In this document: positions 22,163 through 33,819 of the stretch, piece by piece
Position numbering within the stretch: position 1 is the first letter of the stretch
How the letters are laid out: each line of letters opens with the position of its first letter
Source: Acanthosoma haemorrhoidale
Lineage: Eukaryota; Arthropoda; Insecta; Hemiptera; Acanthosomatidae
Reading direction: 5' to 3'
Assembly (NCBI GenBank): GCA_930367205.1
Contig: OV884014.1
Span: 110,559,138 to 110,623,137 of the forward strand
DNA length: 64,000 nucleotides
The notes under the pieces: generated by a model
What the model saw: only the letters and a program-made list of their open reading frames with translations
What the model was told of the DNA's origin: nothing
Databases searched by the model: none
Program-made: the position numbers and the translations under genes

Positions 22163-23575
22163 TTTAGTAGGAGTTTCTCAAATATTTTTGAGAGGATAGG
22201 GAGTAGGCTAATTGGACGGTAAGATGAGGCGTCGTTGGGTGGTTTTCCGGGTTTGGCGAATAGGGCCATAATGAAGTGTTTTCAGAGGAGAGGAAAGTGC
22301 GTAGTTCGGATAATGCAATTATAGATGTAGGTTAGGAAGGTTATGGCTTTAGGAGGAAGTTGTTTGAGAATTTGAGGAGTAAGGAGATCATATCCAGGGG
22401 ATTTTCGGTAAGGTAAGATTTCAGAAGGTATTTATTATTGAAGAGGGGTTAACGGCTTTTTGTGGAAGTGAGAGAGGTATAGGTAAAGTGAGGAAATCTT
22501 CCACAGTTGTGCTGTGAGTATGGTTTTGATGAGAAAGGTGAGGTGTGAAAGTATGGGTAAGATGCAGAGCAAATTCCTCCGACCTATCCCCATCCGAAGC
22601 CACCCAGGACCCATCATCACGACGGTGTGGGTGTGAAACAGGATGATACTTAAGGATTTTTTTAGTTACATTACACAGGGCGGTATCCCTGGTAGAAAGA
22701 GAGGAGATTTGGGAATTGAAAGAGTCGGAACGGAAGGACGCCAATTGCCGCTTTACCAATCTGCAGTACGGATTGTATAAGCGGCGATCAGCAGGATGTC
22801 GGGATCTTTGCCACACTGTTCTGGAACGGCGTTTGGATTGGATTAGGTCTTTGAGATGCTAAGGTAAACGATTTTGATTGTGAGTTTTCAAATGACGGTG
22901 GAGTGACGATGCCTCCCAAGCTGACTTCTGGACCAGAGTAGTGAAAGAATGCACTGCACCGTCAAGGTCTGGGGATGTTTTCAGGGGACACTTTGAGGTC
23001 TACGGAGCCTGTAAGAAGCTGACGGAAGTGGTCCTAATCGACTGGGCCCTTAATAAATGAAAGAGGAGGCAGTTTGTGATTGGTCTTAGAAGAATGGTTA
23101 GTAATAAAGGGCCATGATTGGAGGTGAGGTCATCGAGTCGCATGAGTGAATAGTTTAGTGTTCCTAAACTACAACAATGTCCGATGGAGTCTAGAAAGGA
23201 GATGAAATGGGAATCGGAAATAGATTTATTGGGAGGGCAGTAGGCTGATGCTAGTGTAAGAGGAAAAGTGAAGGTGGTGATTGACACTGCAGTGGATTGA
23301 AGGAAATCATGTGCTACCAAAGGAACTATGTGATGGGATATGGTGTTATGGACAATGACAGTGGTACCTGCATGAGCTCTTCCATCAGGGTGATCAGTTC
23401 GATAAGTCTGGTACTGTCGAACGGTAAATGGTCGTTTACTCGTAAGTCTTGTTTCAGTAATGAGAGCTACGTCGATGTTCTTGTCATGGAGTAGTGCTGT
23501 CAGTTCGTTAGTGTGGGTGCGAACACCATTCGCATTCCAAAGGAGAATGGATAAGGAGTCCGAAGGATCCACTTA
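22163..23575 (-). pseudogene. Jockey ORF2 (endonuclease and RT start), deleted and broken
   Basis: Starts next to the ORF1 stop with LSILLWNANGV and ALITETRLT, the first two boxes of an APE-type endonuclease with the catalytic Glu. After FISFLDSIGH the expected GDFNA block is missing, and the sequence resumes near the SNHGPLL region: an internal deletion. A middle domain (WQRSRHPADRRLYNPYCRLV) at 22421-22816 follows. The RT N-terminus follows (SPGYDLLTPQIL, PISLLPILSKIFEKLLLKRL) across frameshifts, ending at 22163 before the catalytic motifs. Confidence 0.85.
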
Positions 23576-24140
23576 TGGATTTTGTTCAACGGGGATAAGG
23601 TAGGAGACAAGATTTGTAAGAAGGGAAATGAGAAGGGTAATTAGGGTTCTGAACTCTGTAAGGAATGAGGTTAATAGGCTGGTGAGATCCGAAGAGCTTG
23701 AAGGTGGAGGAATATGCGAGATGTGTGGTTGAGGATGGGATTGAGTTTGAGGGTTAACGGGATGAATGGAATGCTGGGAAAGATGATCCTGTGGACAGGG
23801 AGTGGGTGGTGCCTGTGACTGCTCTCTGTTCCGAACGGCATCGGCAAAAGAGACAAAAGAGGCGGAAGGCCTCAAATTTCTGGCTGGGCCGTTTCTTGTT
23901 GCTAGTTTTTCCTCTTCTGGCTGACGACGGTGTTTGGTCCTGGACTTCAGCGTTCTGTAAGCCTTGCAGCCCTTGTAGTTGGCCGGATGTCCTTGGTGGC
24001 AAAGCACGCATACCGCAGGCGATTGCAGGAGCTTTTTGCACAATTCACTTTTGTGCTGCCCACTGCACTTTACACACCTGGGAGGGTGGTGGCAGTACGA
24101 TTTTGTGTGCCCATATCTTTTGTGCAAATTTGTACTAATT
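23576..24140 (-). pseudogene. Jockey ORF1 (Gag-like, zinc knuckles), C-terminal part
   Basis: Minus-strand translation has three closely spaced CCHC-type knuckles (YGHTKSYCHHPPRCVKC, then HKSELC, CVLCHQGHPANYKGC), an AVRNREQSQ segment and a Pro/His/Ser-rich tail. The frame ends with a stop at 23576. The N-terminal half is missing at the 5' truncation. ORF1 proteins of this clade bind element RNA. ORF2 follows without a gap. Confidence 0.85.
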
Positions 24141-24148
24141 AGCCAGAA

Positions 24149-24428
24149 ATACGAATGATCGGGATTCCACTGTATAATAAATAATATGATCACACTACAA
24201 ATATAATGAGGGATTTTAAAGAATGGCATAATAAACTAAAATGGTTAACCCTCTTGACTTCTGTTCTCCCTATTTTTTAACAGGAACATTTCATCAACAT
24301 CTCCGAGCGAATTCTAAACCAACCTGCCTAACTATGTGATAACTTTATGATAACACTAAAGTTAGGTAATGTTCATGTAAATGGATTTGTATAATAGATC
24401 CTTGACTATCAATGATAACAAGACATTA
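24149..24428 (-). repeat. Dispersed repeat R1, inverted copy
   Basis: Reverse complement of 3032-3322 with scattered substitutions, including the CAGTGGAATCCCGAT terminal motif (24158-24172) next to TA. It adjoins the 5' truncation of the minus-strand Jockey element. Confidence 0.85.
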
Positions 24429-24738
24429 CAGAAAATCTGGAAGTAGAAATATACTTTTAAATGTGCTTTAATAAGATCGTTTAATGTAGGACGACCATTG
24501 AGACATTACAAGTCTGCGTTAATGTCTGACTAATTTAATACTTGTATTTATGTATTTTGTTTTTTTGACGATTTTTTAACCTTACATTTGAGAATATTTG
24601 CTATCTTATAAACTTTTTATTACTGGGTATACGGCGATTGAATTTATATATTTATATTTTTTTTAGATGTTTTTATATTTCTCATCTATATGTGTACACA
24701 TATTTTTATTGTTATAAGTACTATTTAACTGTTTTTAG

Positions 24739-24847
24739 GGAATGTAAAAATTTTGGAGAGATAATATTTCACGTTGTAGAAGAAACAGAAAAAGATCCTA
24801 TTGCCTTTACATCGAACCTTAGAAAAAATTTAACTTTTAATTCTTAG
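24739..24847 (+). CDS. Candidate terminal exon of an unidentified gene
   Basis: A 3' splice-site-like TTTTTAG at 24732-24738 is followed by 35 open codons (ECKNFGEIIFHVVEETEKDP, then IAFTSNLRKNLTFNS) and TAG. The peptide is acidic, balanced and protein-like, with codon use unlike the flanking AT-rich DNA. No upstream exon of the same gene was recognised. It could be chance or part of a gene outside the window. Confidence 0.25.
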
Positions 24848-24849
24848 GA

Positions 24850-26502
24850 GTCTTGCAGTTCCTCCTCGTCAGGGCTTAAATGTCATAATGGAGTGTTGAC
24901 ACTTCTGATTCTACAGGGTAGTTGGATGGTGACCTAACCAATATCTTATACTTTTCTTTGCAAGAAACTTTCTAGGGCTTTGTTATAGCTTAACTTGAAA
25001 GAAATAATTACCAAGTGATTTATCTGGTACTTTCAAGTCAATAAACAGGCAAGTTTCTTTAGATGTTTTTATTTGCGAATGAAGTACAATAAGTAAAGTA
25101 ACAATTTCAGGCAATGATTTATATCTAGAGGAAGATGAAATATGGTACTTTTAATGGATCAGTTATAAATCTAAATTAATTTGTACAATTAAATGTAACT
25201 AATATCTAAAGCTTGATTTACTTTATACTGATAACATTTGCAATCAGCTCTTTGGTAGAGGAAATTGGTAGGAAATAATACTATTTTGTTTTTGTAGTGT
25301 AGTCCATAGTTATTGTTATAATGTAGTATAATTCGTCTCCCCATAAATTACATATACAATAGAAAAAAAATTACTAAACCTTATACACCAAATGAATAAT
25401 ACATAATGATAGAAAATGTATTTAGCCTCTTCCTAATAGATTACTATTCCTATAAATATATTATCCTATTCTTGTAAATAAATTAATAAACTACAATCCG
25501 ATTTCAAAGTTCTAGCAAGCTTGAGTAGGATATTTACTTTCGCGCTCGTCTGTTAATCATCTCGGTCAATTCTTTCTATGAGTGGTTTCCTCCTGCTCAT
25601 TCCTATACCCTTTCCTGCTAAATAAAATCTAACAATTCGATAAATTATGGACCATAATCAGTAAAAAGTATGACACTTTTGAATGAGCAAGTATTTATTT
25701 TTGTTGAGATTTAGCCCTTATTGTTTTAAAGGCACAAGTTCCTAAGAAATCTACTGCTTTTTAAAAATTTATTTTATGACATTTCTTAGAGGACGAATAA
25801 GATCGGAATTAAGGAAGGTTCATCACAATGTTTTTGTGAAATGATAGATTTCCAAATATTTTACCAAGTCGCGGTTGTCGTATTGTCAATAAAAATACTG
25901 AATTGAAATGTCAACGAACCCATTCCATAAGTAAATAGAGGTTTTGCCTATTGGTCAATAAAGATCCTACCCACTTCGAGATTCCCAGTTGGGATGGGCA
26001 GGAGCAAGAAAATGTCAATAATACTGTCATTACATCAAATAAATGTATTCCAAACCTAAAACCTAGAGACAGAAGTACTTGGAAGAAAGTGTCCTTCGCA
26101 TGTACCCTCCCTCTCTACCCGCTGATGGCTGCCAGGAGGTGGGGCCATGTAAGACCCGCCCATAGCCCCACCCACCTCTTTGGAATCCCACACCCCATGC
26201 TATCCTTCTCATACTTCTTTCAAATGGGACTCCCCTCAGTGAAAGGCACCCATCATCCCAAATAATTTCCTTTATTTTTCCTACATCCTATATTTCCAGT
26301 TGAAAGATAGAGGGAAAAAAAACAACAAAAAAAACAAAAACAGCTCAGACCCCAATCGCCAACAGCAGCAAATCTGTTTTAGACATAGACAGAAGGGCCT
26401 AGCAGTTACTGGGCAAGACCCCCCCCCCCATCGCTATTAAATTCACATAATTGTATTTCTTGCAACTAGTAATTACAAAATGCGCCATGCCTAAATGGCC
26501 TC
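24850..26502 (+). other. Intergenic region
   Basis: Mostly AT-rich. A GC-richer stretch at about 26060-26270 has a 104-codon open frame without recognisable protein features. C-run at 26419-26428. No gene supported. Confidence 0.5.
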
Positions 26503-26852
26503 CAAAGATGGCGGACTAACATATTTGACCTGGGATAATTCTTTGGTCACTGTCGTTCAGCATTTGTCTTAATTACGCCATAATCGGTCTTTTATTGAAG
26601 CAGGATAATCAGACAATTATAAAACATAAAATAATGGGCTTTTAACACTAAAAAAAAAACTACCAACATTTAAAAGAGCCATAAATTGTTTACTTAGTAA
26701 TACACCTAACTCATTAGTATACATTGATAATAGAATTATATTTTTTGTTAACTTGACTTGATAACATGATACAACTTGACAAAAGTGAATTACCATTTCT
26801 AGGACATATTGCAACATCAAAAGGTATCAAAACTGACCCGGGAAAATTAGAA
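26503..26852 (+). repeat. Chimeric module M, copy 2
   Basis: Direct repeat of 3378-3732 at roughly 95% identity by eye, including the same junction between the non-coding block and the gypsy RT thumb fragment. It ends at AAAATTAGAAGCC, where it diverges from copy 1. Confidence 0.85.
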
Positions 26853-28040
26853 GCCTAGAAGAAAATGATGTTATTCCTAGTGTAAAAGAGTCCTAGAATA
26901 TATTTTTTTTTCATAAAGTACGAAAAAGGTAATTTTATAAAACAAAAATTATAAACATATAATGAAACATAGTTTTCTATCTATCGGCGAAAGTATATAT
27001 TTACAATTACAATTCTTCACTCAGACCTCTCTGGGGAATAAGAAATTTTCGCGTGTAATGAAACATTTTCTTTGTGACTCCATTCTGAGAAGATTGGATG
27101 CTTTTTCATGATTAAACCCCCCAAAAAAATGATTACCACGCTCGGTTAATGAACCACAGGCGGAATGCCGGACTTTCATCAGGCCGAAAATAGAAAACGG
27201 AAAATTTTGTAATAACTGTTGTTATTACAGTGTTTGTTTGTTTTTTTGAGAATAGCAGTTGTCAATTCTGAACAAGAGCCATGCATCGTGTTGCACTACA
27301 AAGTTGGAGATAATTATACCGTTATAATTATGTTTCATGATTTAGCAGCCAATTGTTAGTTATTTAGCGACCACCCGTCATAGTAGCCGTGGCGTTTCCG
27401 CCTCTTACCTAATTAGTAAGCAACGTCAGACCTTTATTGAATGCTACATTAATCATTATTGGGTCCATGTAATACGATTATGAGAAAATTTAAAACTATA
27501 CAGACATAACACTAACATTATGGAGGCTCGAAAGTACGGATGTTTTATGTCAAAAATAAATAATAAATCAAGTCAACTGTGGTGCAACACACAATTAAAG
27601 CTTTTTTAGAACCACTTTGAAAATTATTGTAATGATGTATCTGGATCAGCATGTATGTATTTTTTTTTTTTCTTGAAAATAATACATATTTCAAGAGGCA
27701 TTGATGTGTTTTATTTTCTAAAAATCATTCCGAACCAACTTTGAATAAACGATCAACAAACAAAAAAAATGTTATTTAAAGCTTAAAAAATTATATTGCA
27801 AGAAATTTTCGTTCATTTTTTTTTAACATAAAAGCTGAGAATTATCTTGTGGCCCTAATTTAAAGTATACTTATAGTTTTAGAGTGAATTCTAAATTTGA
27901 TCAATCCGAAAGCCAAGTTCGGGGAAGGTCATAAAAAGACCGGGCCTAAAAAGTAAAATAAAGCAAATAGCATGTCATGTGGTATCGATTAAACCATATG
28001 TTTCGCTGAAAGATAATCCATTTGGAATGATAAATCAATA
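26853..28040 (+). other. AT-rich upstream region
   Basis: No gene or repeat recognised. Confidence 0.5.
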
Positions 28041-28045
28041 TAAAC

Positions 28046-28053
28046 TATAAAAG
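28046..28053 (+). promoter_or_regulatory. Possible TATA box of the small membrane protein gene
   Basis: TATAAAAG lies 36 bp upstream of the ATG at 28089. A start about 30 bp downstream would give a very short leader, so this is a tentative call in AT-rich DNA. Confidence 0.3.
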
Positions 28054-28088
28054 GATCGTCATCAAAATTGCAATTAATTGCAGCCACA

Positions 28089-31000
28089 ATGAACGTGAAA
28101 GACACAATTGGATTCCTGTGGAGCGGATCGGCTTGGGGGATGGTATGGCACATCCTCTTGTCGTACGTTCTCCCTTCCGTCATCTTCGTCTTCCTCATCT
28201 ACATGGTGGAAGGGAGTGATTCCATCCCTACGGAAAAGCCTAGGCTATGCCGCAAGCACGCAGCCCTCTACACCACTCCGGCTTGTCGTCTTGAAGAGGT
28301 TAGTGACAATATCGACAAATCAGTCTTATAGAATCATTTCATTAAGTATAATAAGAAAAGCGGAGTAATAATAACAAAACCGTTCATAGGACAAAGTTGT
28401 GTAGAGTATGGTACCTAGAAGCTCGATTAAAGCACCTCGTGAGCTGTGTAGAGTATGGTACCTAGAAGCTCGATTAAAGCACCTCATGAGCTGTGTAGAG
28501 TATGGTACCTAGAAGCTCGATTAAAGCACCTAATGAGCCTTGTAGAGTATGGTACCTAGAAGCTCGATTAAAGCACCTAATGAGCCTTGTAGAGTATGGT
28601 ACCTAGAAGCTCGATTAAAGCACCTCATGAGCTGTGTAGAGTATGGTACCTAGAAGCTCGATTAAAGCACTTCATGAACTGTGTAGAGTATGGTACCTAG
28701 AAGCTCGATTAATGCACCTTATGAGCCTTGTAGAGTATGGTACCTAGAAGCTCGATTAAAGCACCTTATGAGCCTTGTAGAGTATGGTACCTAGAAGCTC
28801 GATTAAAGCACCTCATGAGCTGTGTAGAGTATGGTACCTAGAAGCTCGATTAATGCACCTTATGAGCCTTGTAGAGTATGGTACCTAGAAGCTCGATTAA
28901 AGCACCTTATGAGCCTTGTAGAGTATGGTACCTAGAAGCTCGATTAAAGCACCTCATGAGCTGTGTAGAGTATGGTACCTAGAAGCTCGATTAAAGCACC
29001 TCATGAGCTGTGTAGAGTATGGTACCTAGAAGCTCGATTAAAGCACCTCATGAGTTGTGTAGAGTATGGTACCTAGAAGCTCGATTAAAGCACCTAATGA
29101 GTTGTTTCCTGACATTTATACTTGGAATCTGTAGAGTAGGTTCCTTTTGGCTGCACTGCACCGAGTTGGGATGATTGTACTCTTCCGACCATCGCCAACA
29201 CTTTATTGGACCCTCCTCTTCAGTACTACCATGACTAAAAAGCCCCCTTTACCTTCACGACTTTCTCCGACCCAAATCAGCGATCAAATCTCGCAATGCC
29301 AGATCCCGCCCTTCCGACCTGTACTTTCCATCCCGAAAATCTGCTTCCTTCACCGTTCTTTTCTTATTCATGCCACAAACCATTGGAACTCCATTCCCAT
29401 CGATAATCGCCGTTCATCAACTCTCTAGATCTTTAAATCTAGACTTTACTAGTACCTTAACTCTTTTTGGGAATAGGGACCCCACTGATGTCAAGCACTG
29501 TTTTGGTTATTCTGCCACCTTTTACCTTTCCTGTAATATTTTTATATTTATTTATGTTTACTTTGACCCGTTTAAGCAAACCTTGGTACCTGATAAGATT
29601 TCAGTTTAGTTTTGTGATCATGCCGTTATTTGATTTAGCTGCTGACGTAGATACGAAGGGAAAAGCGGTTTTGTTTCTTCAATCTAAAGGGGTATTACGT
29701 AGTGAAAAAATGTGTTCTAATGGCCGTCAAATGAAACTTTATCTAGGCGAAAAGGATAGATAGAGACGCTTTTGAGTTTGATAGACTCATATTTGTGTTC
29801 ATTTTTATGGCGCAATAGAAATAGCGGTAATAATTTGTTCAATCAATTAATAAATGACATTGTGAATTTTTGGCCACCTGAATATAAATATGTTCAAACA
29901 CTAAAACATCTTTTACTAAACACTTTCCCCGGACCTTTCATTTACAGATAATAGACTAGAGAAATGATTGCCAAAAAGTCCCGAAACCTTAACCAAAATC
30001 TGAAGTTTGAAACGGAAGTTTGGATTCATGATACATGCATTTTCCATCTCCAGCATTGGTAAAGAATTGGGCCATGGAGCAATAGGTGGGATATAGAAGG
30101 ATGGGGCGGGAATAGTAGTTTAACCCATAGCCGTATATTCTGCAATGATATTTACATGATCAAATTCAATTTATTTATTACAATTATGTTCATTTTGAGG
30201 GAGTGGTTTTTCGGGTTAAAATCATCTGTGTAGAATTTTTACGATTTTTGTCAGGAACCAAGTGGTACCTTAGGGACCAATGCTTTTATAATGATATTTT
30301 AGTGTTTTATATTATAGTGGTGTTTAGAAATCAGTTAACGCTCACATCCTTGCTTACCAAGCATGCTATGATTACCACATGTAGAAGATTAAGCTAGCAT
30401 AACAGGTACCAGTGGCGTAACTATATCATCTGGGGCCCGTGGCAAATTCCTTTAATAGGGGCCCTATCATTAAGCTTTATTATACTTACGATTAGTTTAG
30501 TTACCCACAACCAATAACAATTTTCAATTGAAAAGAACATGGGTTTATACATTTACAATAAAATAACAATTTAATTTCAACAAGATATTTATTAAGAAAA
30601 ATCTTTTTTCCGAGCTTTCTGTTCCGCAAAAGTATCTATAACATCATCGAAGTTTAAGGATCGGGCCGTAGAATTTTCAATAGACAGAATAGCTAAGTTG
30701 CGTAGCCTATCTTGGCCCATAGAGTTTCTTAAATACGTTTTTATTAATTTAAGTTTGGAAAATGAGCGCTCAGCACTAGCTGTAGTCACGGTAATCGTAA
30801 CAAATAACATCAATGCAGTGCATACTTCGGGAAAGCTGCAGGACATAAAATGATTCTTTATTATTAATAAATCAACAAGGTCTCTTATAGACAAACACTT
30901 ATCTATTTCGTCAGTGAAAGTAGACCTAAAACTCAGAATTTCCCATGGCAAATGATTCAGATATGTCTTTTTTATATGTATCAACAAATTTCAGAGCTTT

Positions 31001-31967
31001 TTTTAATAGATCTGCGTCATTTAAACTTCGCAGAGTCAAAGGCTGCAAACCACTGAAATTGGAAACAATTTCATTCATCGGAAGGAAACGCGATTTCAGT
31101 TGATTAATAATGATGTCCAATACTCGATAAAATATGTTCACTCTGAACAAGCTTTCCGGATCTTGCAGACGCTCATCTTCGCAAAGTTCGTCAAAATGAA
31201 GTTTTACCTTCCTCTGACGATTTTAAGAAAATTCAGGGGTGATCGACCATTTTTCTGCTACACTGTTTGCTTCCATTTTTAAATTTACAAATTCATGTCG
31301 ATACCTTTCCAATTCTTCTAGGCAAATTTTCAAACGTTTTACGGCATTTGAAAGATCGGTGGCTTTAGACTGAAGTGCTTTAGAAGCTGCATCGGTGGTT
31401 TGTAGAATTTTGCAATGGAAAACCAATAACATAATAAAATTGTAGTTTTCTATCTTCTTTTTGAGTGAAACAGCTTCATTTCTTTCATCTGATTTGCAAT
31501 TTAATAGAATTGTTTTCGTTAGCGCTTTTTGGACTTCAACAAACCGAACTTTTAAAGCAAAAACGGCATCACCTGCCAGGTACTAAGGTAAAAGGATTAA
31601 TTTTACAATACCTAATTGTGTTATTGTTGCATCGTTTAAGAACAAATATGACGATTTTGTGATTGAACACGAATTCTCCTGTAACCGGCACTAAGATTTG
31701 CTTACGTTAAGATTCTACTTAAGATACGTTAAGATTACTAATGTACTATTTAAAACGTGTTTTTTTTTTATCACACAAATAATTAAAACGTTATCATTTT
31801 TTCTTTAAGAATATTCATTATTACATAGAAACATTTTACTTTTGAAGGACCAAACAGCGGAACCGGATGTGACTATCGATCTGACGAGCAACGATTCACA
31901 TGACGCAATCTGCGAACCTCGCAGACCGAGAGAATGCCGGAAGAACAAGAAGTCTCATCATTGGTAA
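28089..31967 (+). CDS. Small single-pass membrane protein, 109 residues, two exons
   Basis: Exon 1 is 28089-28298 (70 codons, start in CACAATGA context). Exon 2 is 31848-31967 (39 codons plus TAA). The intron has GAG|GTTAGT at the donor and TTTTACTTTTGAAG at the acceptor, both phase 0, so the join is seamless. Residues 19-40 form one hydrophobic segment (WHILLSYVLPSVIFVFLIYM). The rest is hydrophilic, with Cys at 54, 66, 92 and 100, an acidic stretch and a basic end (RKNKKSHHW). No family was recognised. AATAAA overlaps the stop codon. The 3.5 kb intron carries a minisatellite, a non-LTR fragment and a hAT remnant. The exon pairing is inferred from phase and composition; exon 2 could belong elsewhere. 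Confidence 0.55.
28401..29105 (+). repeat. 47-bp minisatellite, 15 copies
   Basis: Units start GTAGAGTATGGTACCTAGAA every 47 bp from 28401 to 29059 with no length change. Variation is concentrated in the end of the unit (CTCATGAGCTGT, CTAATGAGCCTT, CTTATGAGCCTT, CTCATGAGTTGT). There are no unique spacers, so it is not a CRISPR. It lies in the intron of the small membrane protein gene. Confidence 0.97.
29135..29440 (+). pseudogene. C-terminal end of a non-LTR reverse transcriptase
   Basis: Translation shows HRSFLIHATNHWNSIPIDNR followed by RSSTL, a stop, and IFKSRLY. This is the characteristic RSF...WNSLP...FKSRL tail found after the thumb of CR1/Jockey/R1-type RTs. Upstream sequence at 29147-29330 is compatible but has lost clear motifs. 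It belongs to a different lineage from the Jockey fragments in this window. Confidence 0.6.
30410..31560 (-). pseudogene. hAT transposase remnant (ZMYM1-like), minus strand
   Basis: Minus-strand segments at 31433-31540, 31223-31432, 30926-31150 and 30592-30987 give, in order, a helical region (LEELERYRHEFVNLKMEA), LFRVNIFYRVLDIIINQLKS, and the hAT C-terminal dimerisation domain (TTASAERSFSKLKLIKTYLR, then LRNLAILSIEN). Frameshifts separate them and the N-terminal zinc finger is missing. CAGTGGCGTAAC at 30410-30421, just past the C-terminal end, matches hAT terminal repeats. The other end was not found. It lies antisense in the intron of the small membrane protein gene. Confidence 0.8.
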
Positions 31968-33815
31968 TAAAATCAATCATCGAAATTCAAAATTAAAAAC
32001 TGCTTTTTTCTTTAAGGAATTATTCTTTTAAAATGCTAATTGTATTATATTCAAATGTTTAATAAATGTTCTTTTTTAAAAAGAAATAACATAATATTCT
32101 GTGTTCAAATTGGCAAGGTTGGCCCTTATAACATATTTTACGGACATCATTAGTTGGTTTTATTCATGCCGAATTATAACACAATTTACGAAACCCGACT
32201 AATTCACCTTACGAAACTGATTCGAAGACTGAATACTCAAGCAACAGTTAGTAAGTGAGAGTAGAAGCGGAATATTCAGGTTTGAAGTTCTTGTAAACAA
32301 ACATTTCATCACAATCTTTAGTGAAATGGACAGGCCGAAAAGCCACCATAATTATCATAAAACCCTAATACAATTAACAAAAAACTAATTTATTTAAGGA
32401 ATACAATACTCCTGCAGAATAAAACATTTTTTCTTCATTGCTAGGAGGTAAAAGGACTAAAGGAATAAAAAAGCAGGAGGAATATTAAAATCCTTCAAGG
32501 AACTCCGTCGGTATTTAATATTAACTCTTAGGTAAACCGCGAAATATTTTTTTTTTTCTTTAAAAATGCCTAAGATAAGAATAAATAAAATATTACATTT
32601 TTTAATGTAAGACGCCATTTTCAAATTCTTCAGTTAGGTTATTTAACTACAATTTTACTTGGCATAACTGAAAATGGAAACCAGTTGTCCACGAAAAAAA
32701 TAAATCATAAATAGGTTAACATTTGTGCCATCCACGTCTTAATCTTGAGAAGTTTTTAACTGTTATATTATTTGGGTGGTTATTAGTCCCGTTTTCTTAA
32801 GTACAGTCCGATAGTTATGTCGGTAATTGCCAACACACACTCCATAAAACAAAAGTCATTATAATTATATTAGAAAATAATTTCTGGAGTAATTAATTGG
32901 CAAGACGCATCGAGCTGTTGAGGACAAACCGATTGCTTCGGGTCGATCATTATACGATATAATACCAAAGAGACAAGATAATAGATTAAGTACATTCTAG
33001 CTACTTTCAAAACGTTCGTCAACTGTCAATAGTATTGGCAGTCTGGCCCAGTACTGAGACATGACTCGATGAAGCCTTAGGTTAATTATTCGCCTGGATG
33101 TCGAGTCAAGATAATTCCTTTTACCTAGGCAAGCTGACTATCATAATGTGCCTCCAACTAGTTAAAGTGGAGAACGGTCTGTGGTCATCATTGTAAATTG
33201 TACGAGTATGTTTCCTTGTGTGAACCCCTTCAGCCCAGTCCCGCCCGATCATTAATGGCATCGTGAAGTGAAACAACTTCTGCCTCTCAACCACTTTATA
33301 GATGGACTAAACTTGACTTCTTTACGTCGATCAAAGGTACTCCATTCATTCCTTACTTGGGGGGAAAAACTGAAGCTTCTTATGAGGAGTAATTGTTAGC
33401 GTGACTCCTTCATTCTATGAAAGTTCTGGATTCGAAGGTCTACATAGACAGTTAATTCATTTCACTGCATAAATATGAGTGGATTCCTCTCGATAAGGAA
33501 AGGAGGAAGGGATCATTTCAGCACCAGACGGGGGTACAAGAAGGCATAAATGTTTAAACATGCCTTCTTTAAAGAACAAAATATATTCCGTGTGCCCATT
33601 GAGCCAAATATATGTATATATACTACATAGCTTTAAGTAGACTGTAGCAGAGCAAACAAGTATGAAGGAATAACAATTGAATAGAATAATAAGAGAATAT
33701 AAAAAACAAATAATAATTAATATACGATAATTATAGAAAAATACATATACGAAATTCGTTTACTAATTAATGTCTGCATGAAGGGTGAAGAAGTGATAAA
33801 ATATACTAGCCTTTT
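31968..33815 (+). other. AT-rich intergenic region
   Basis: No gene or clear repeat seen. Several AATAAA motifs follow the stop codon of the small membrane protein (for example near 32059). Confidence 0.5.
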
Positions 33816-33819
33816 GAAA

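Larger units (their letters stand above)
22163..24140 (-). mobile_element. Jockey-type element, minus strand, truncated at both ends
   Basis: Reading from 24140 down: ORF1 zinc-knuckle region, ORF2 endonuclease with an internal deletion, then the RT N-terminal part. It stops at AAAACGTCTACT (about 22163), where homology with the 16 kb RT fragment ends. Lack of a 3' end and tail is unusual for target-primed insertion and implies later deletion or recombination. The 5' edge lies within dispersed repeat R1. Confidence 0.85.

Noticed and set aside
25951..26265. 104-codon frame
   Set aside because: Pro/His-rich, GC-richer stretch without recognisable protein features or splice signals. Possibly a repeat fragment.
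28401..29105. Regular repeat array that could suggest a CRISPR
   Set aside because: The 47-bp units are contiguous with no unique spacers, and the genome is eukaryotic. It is a minisatellite.
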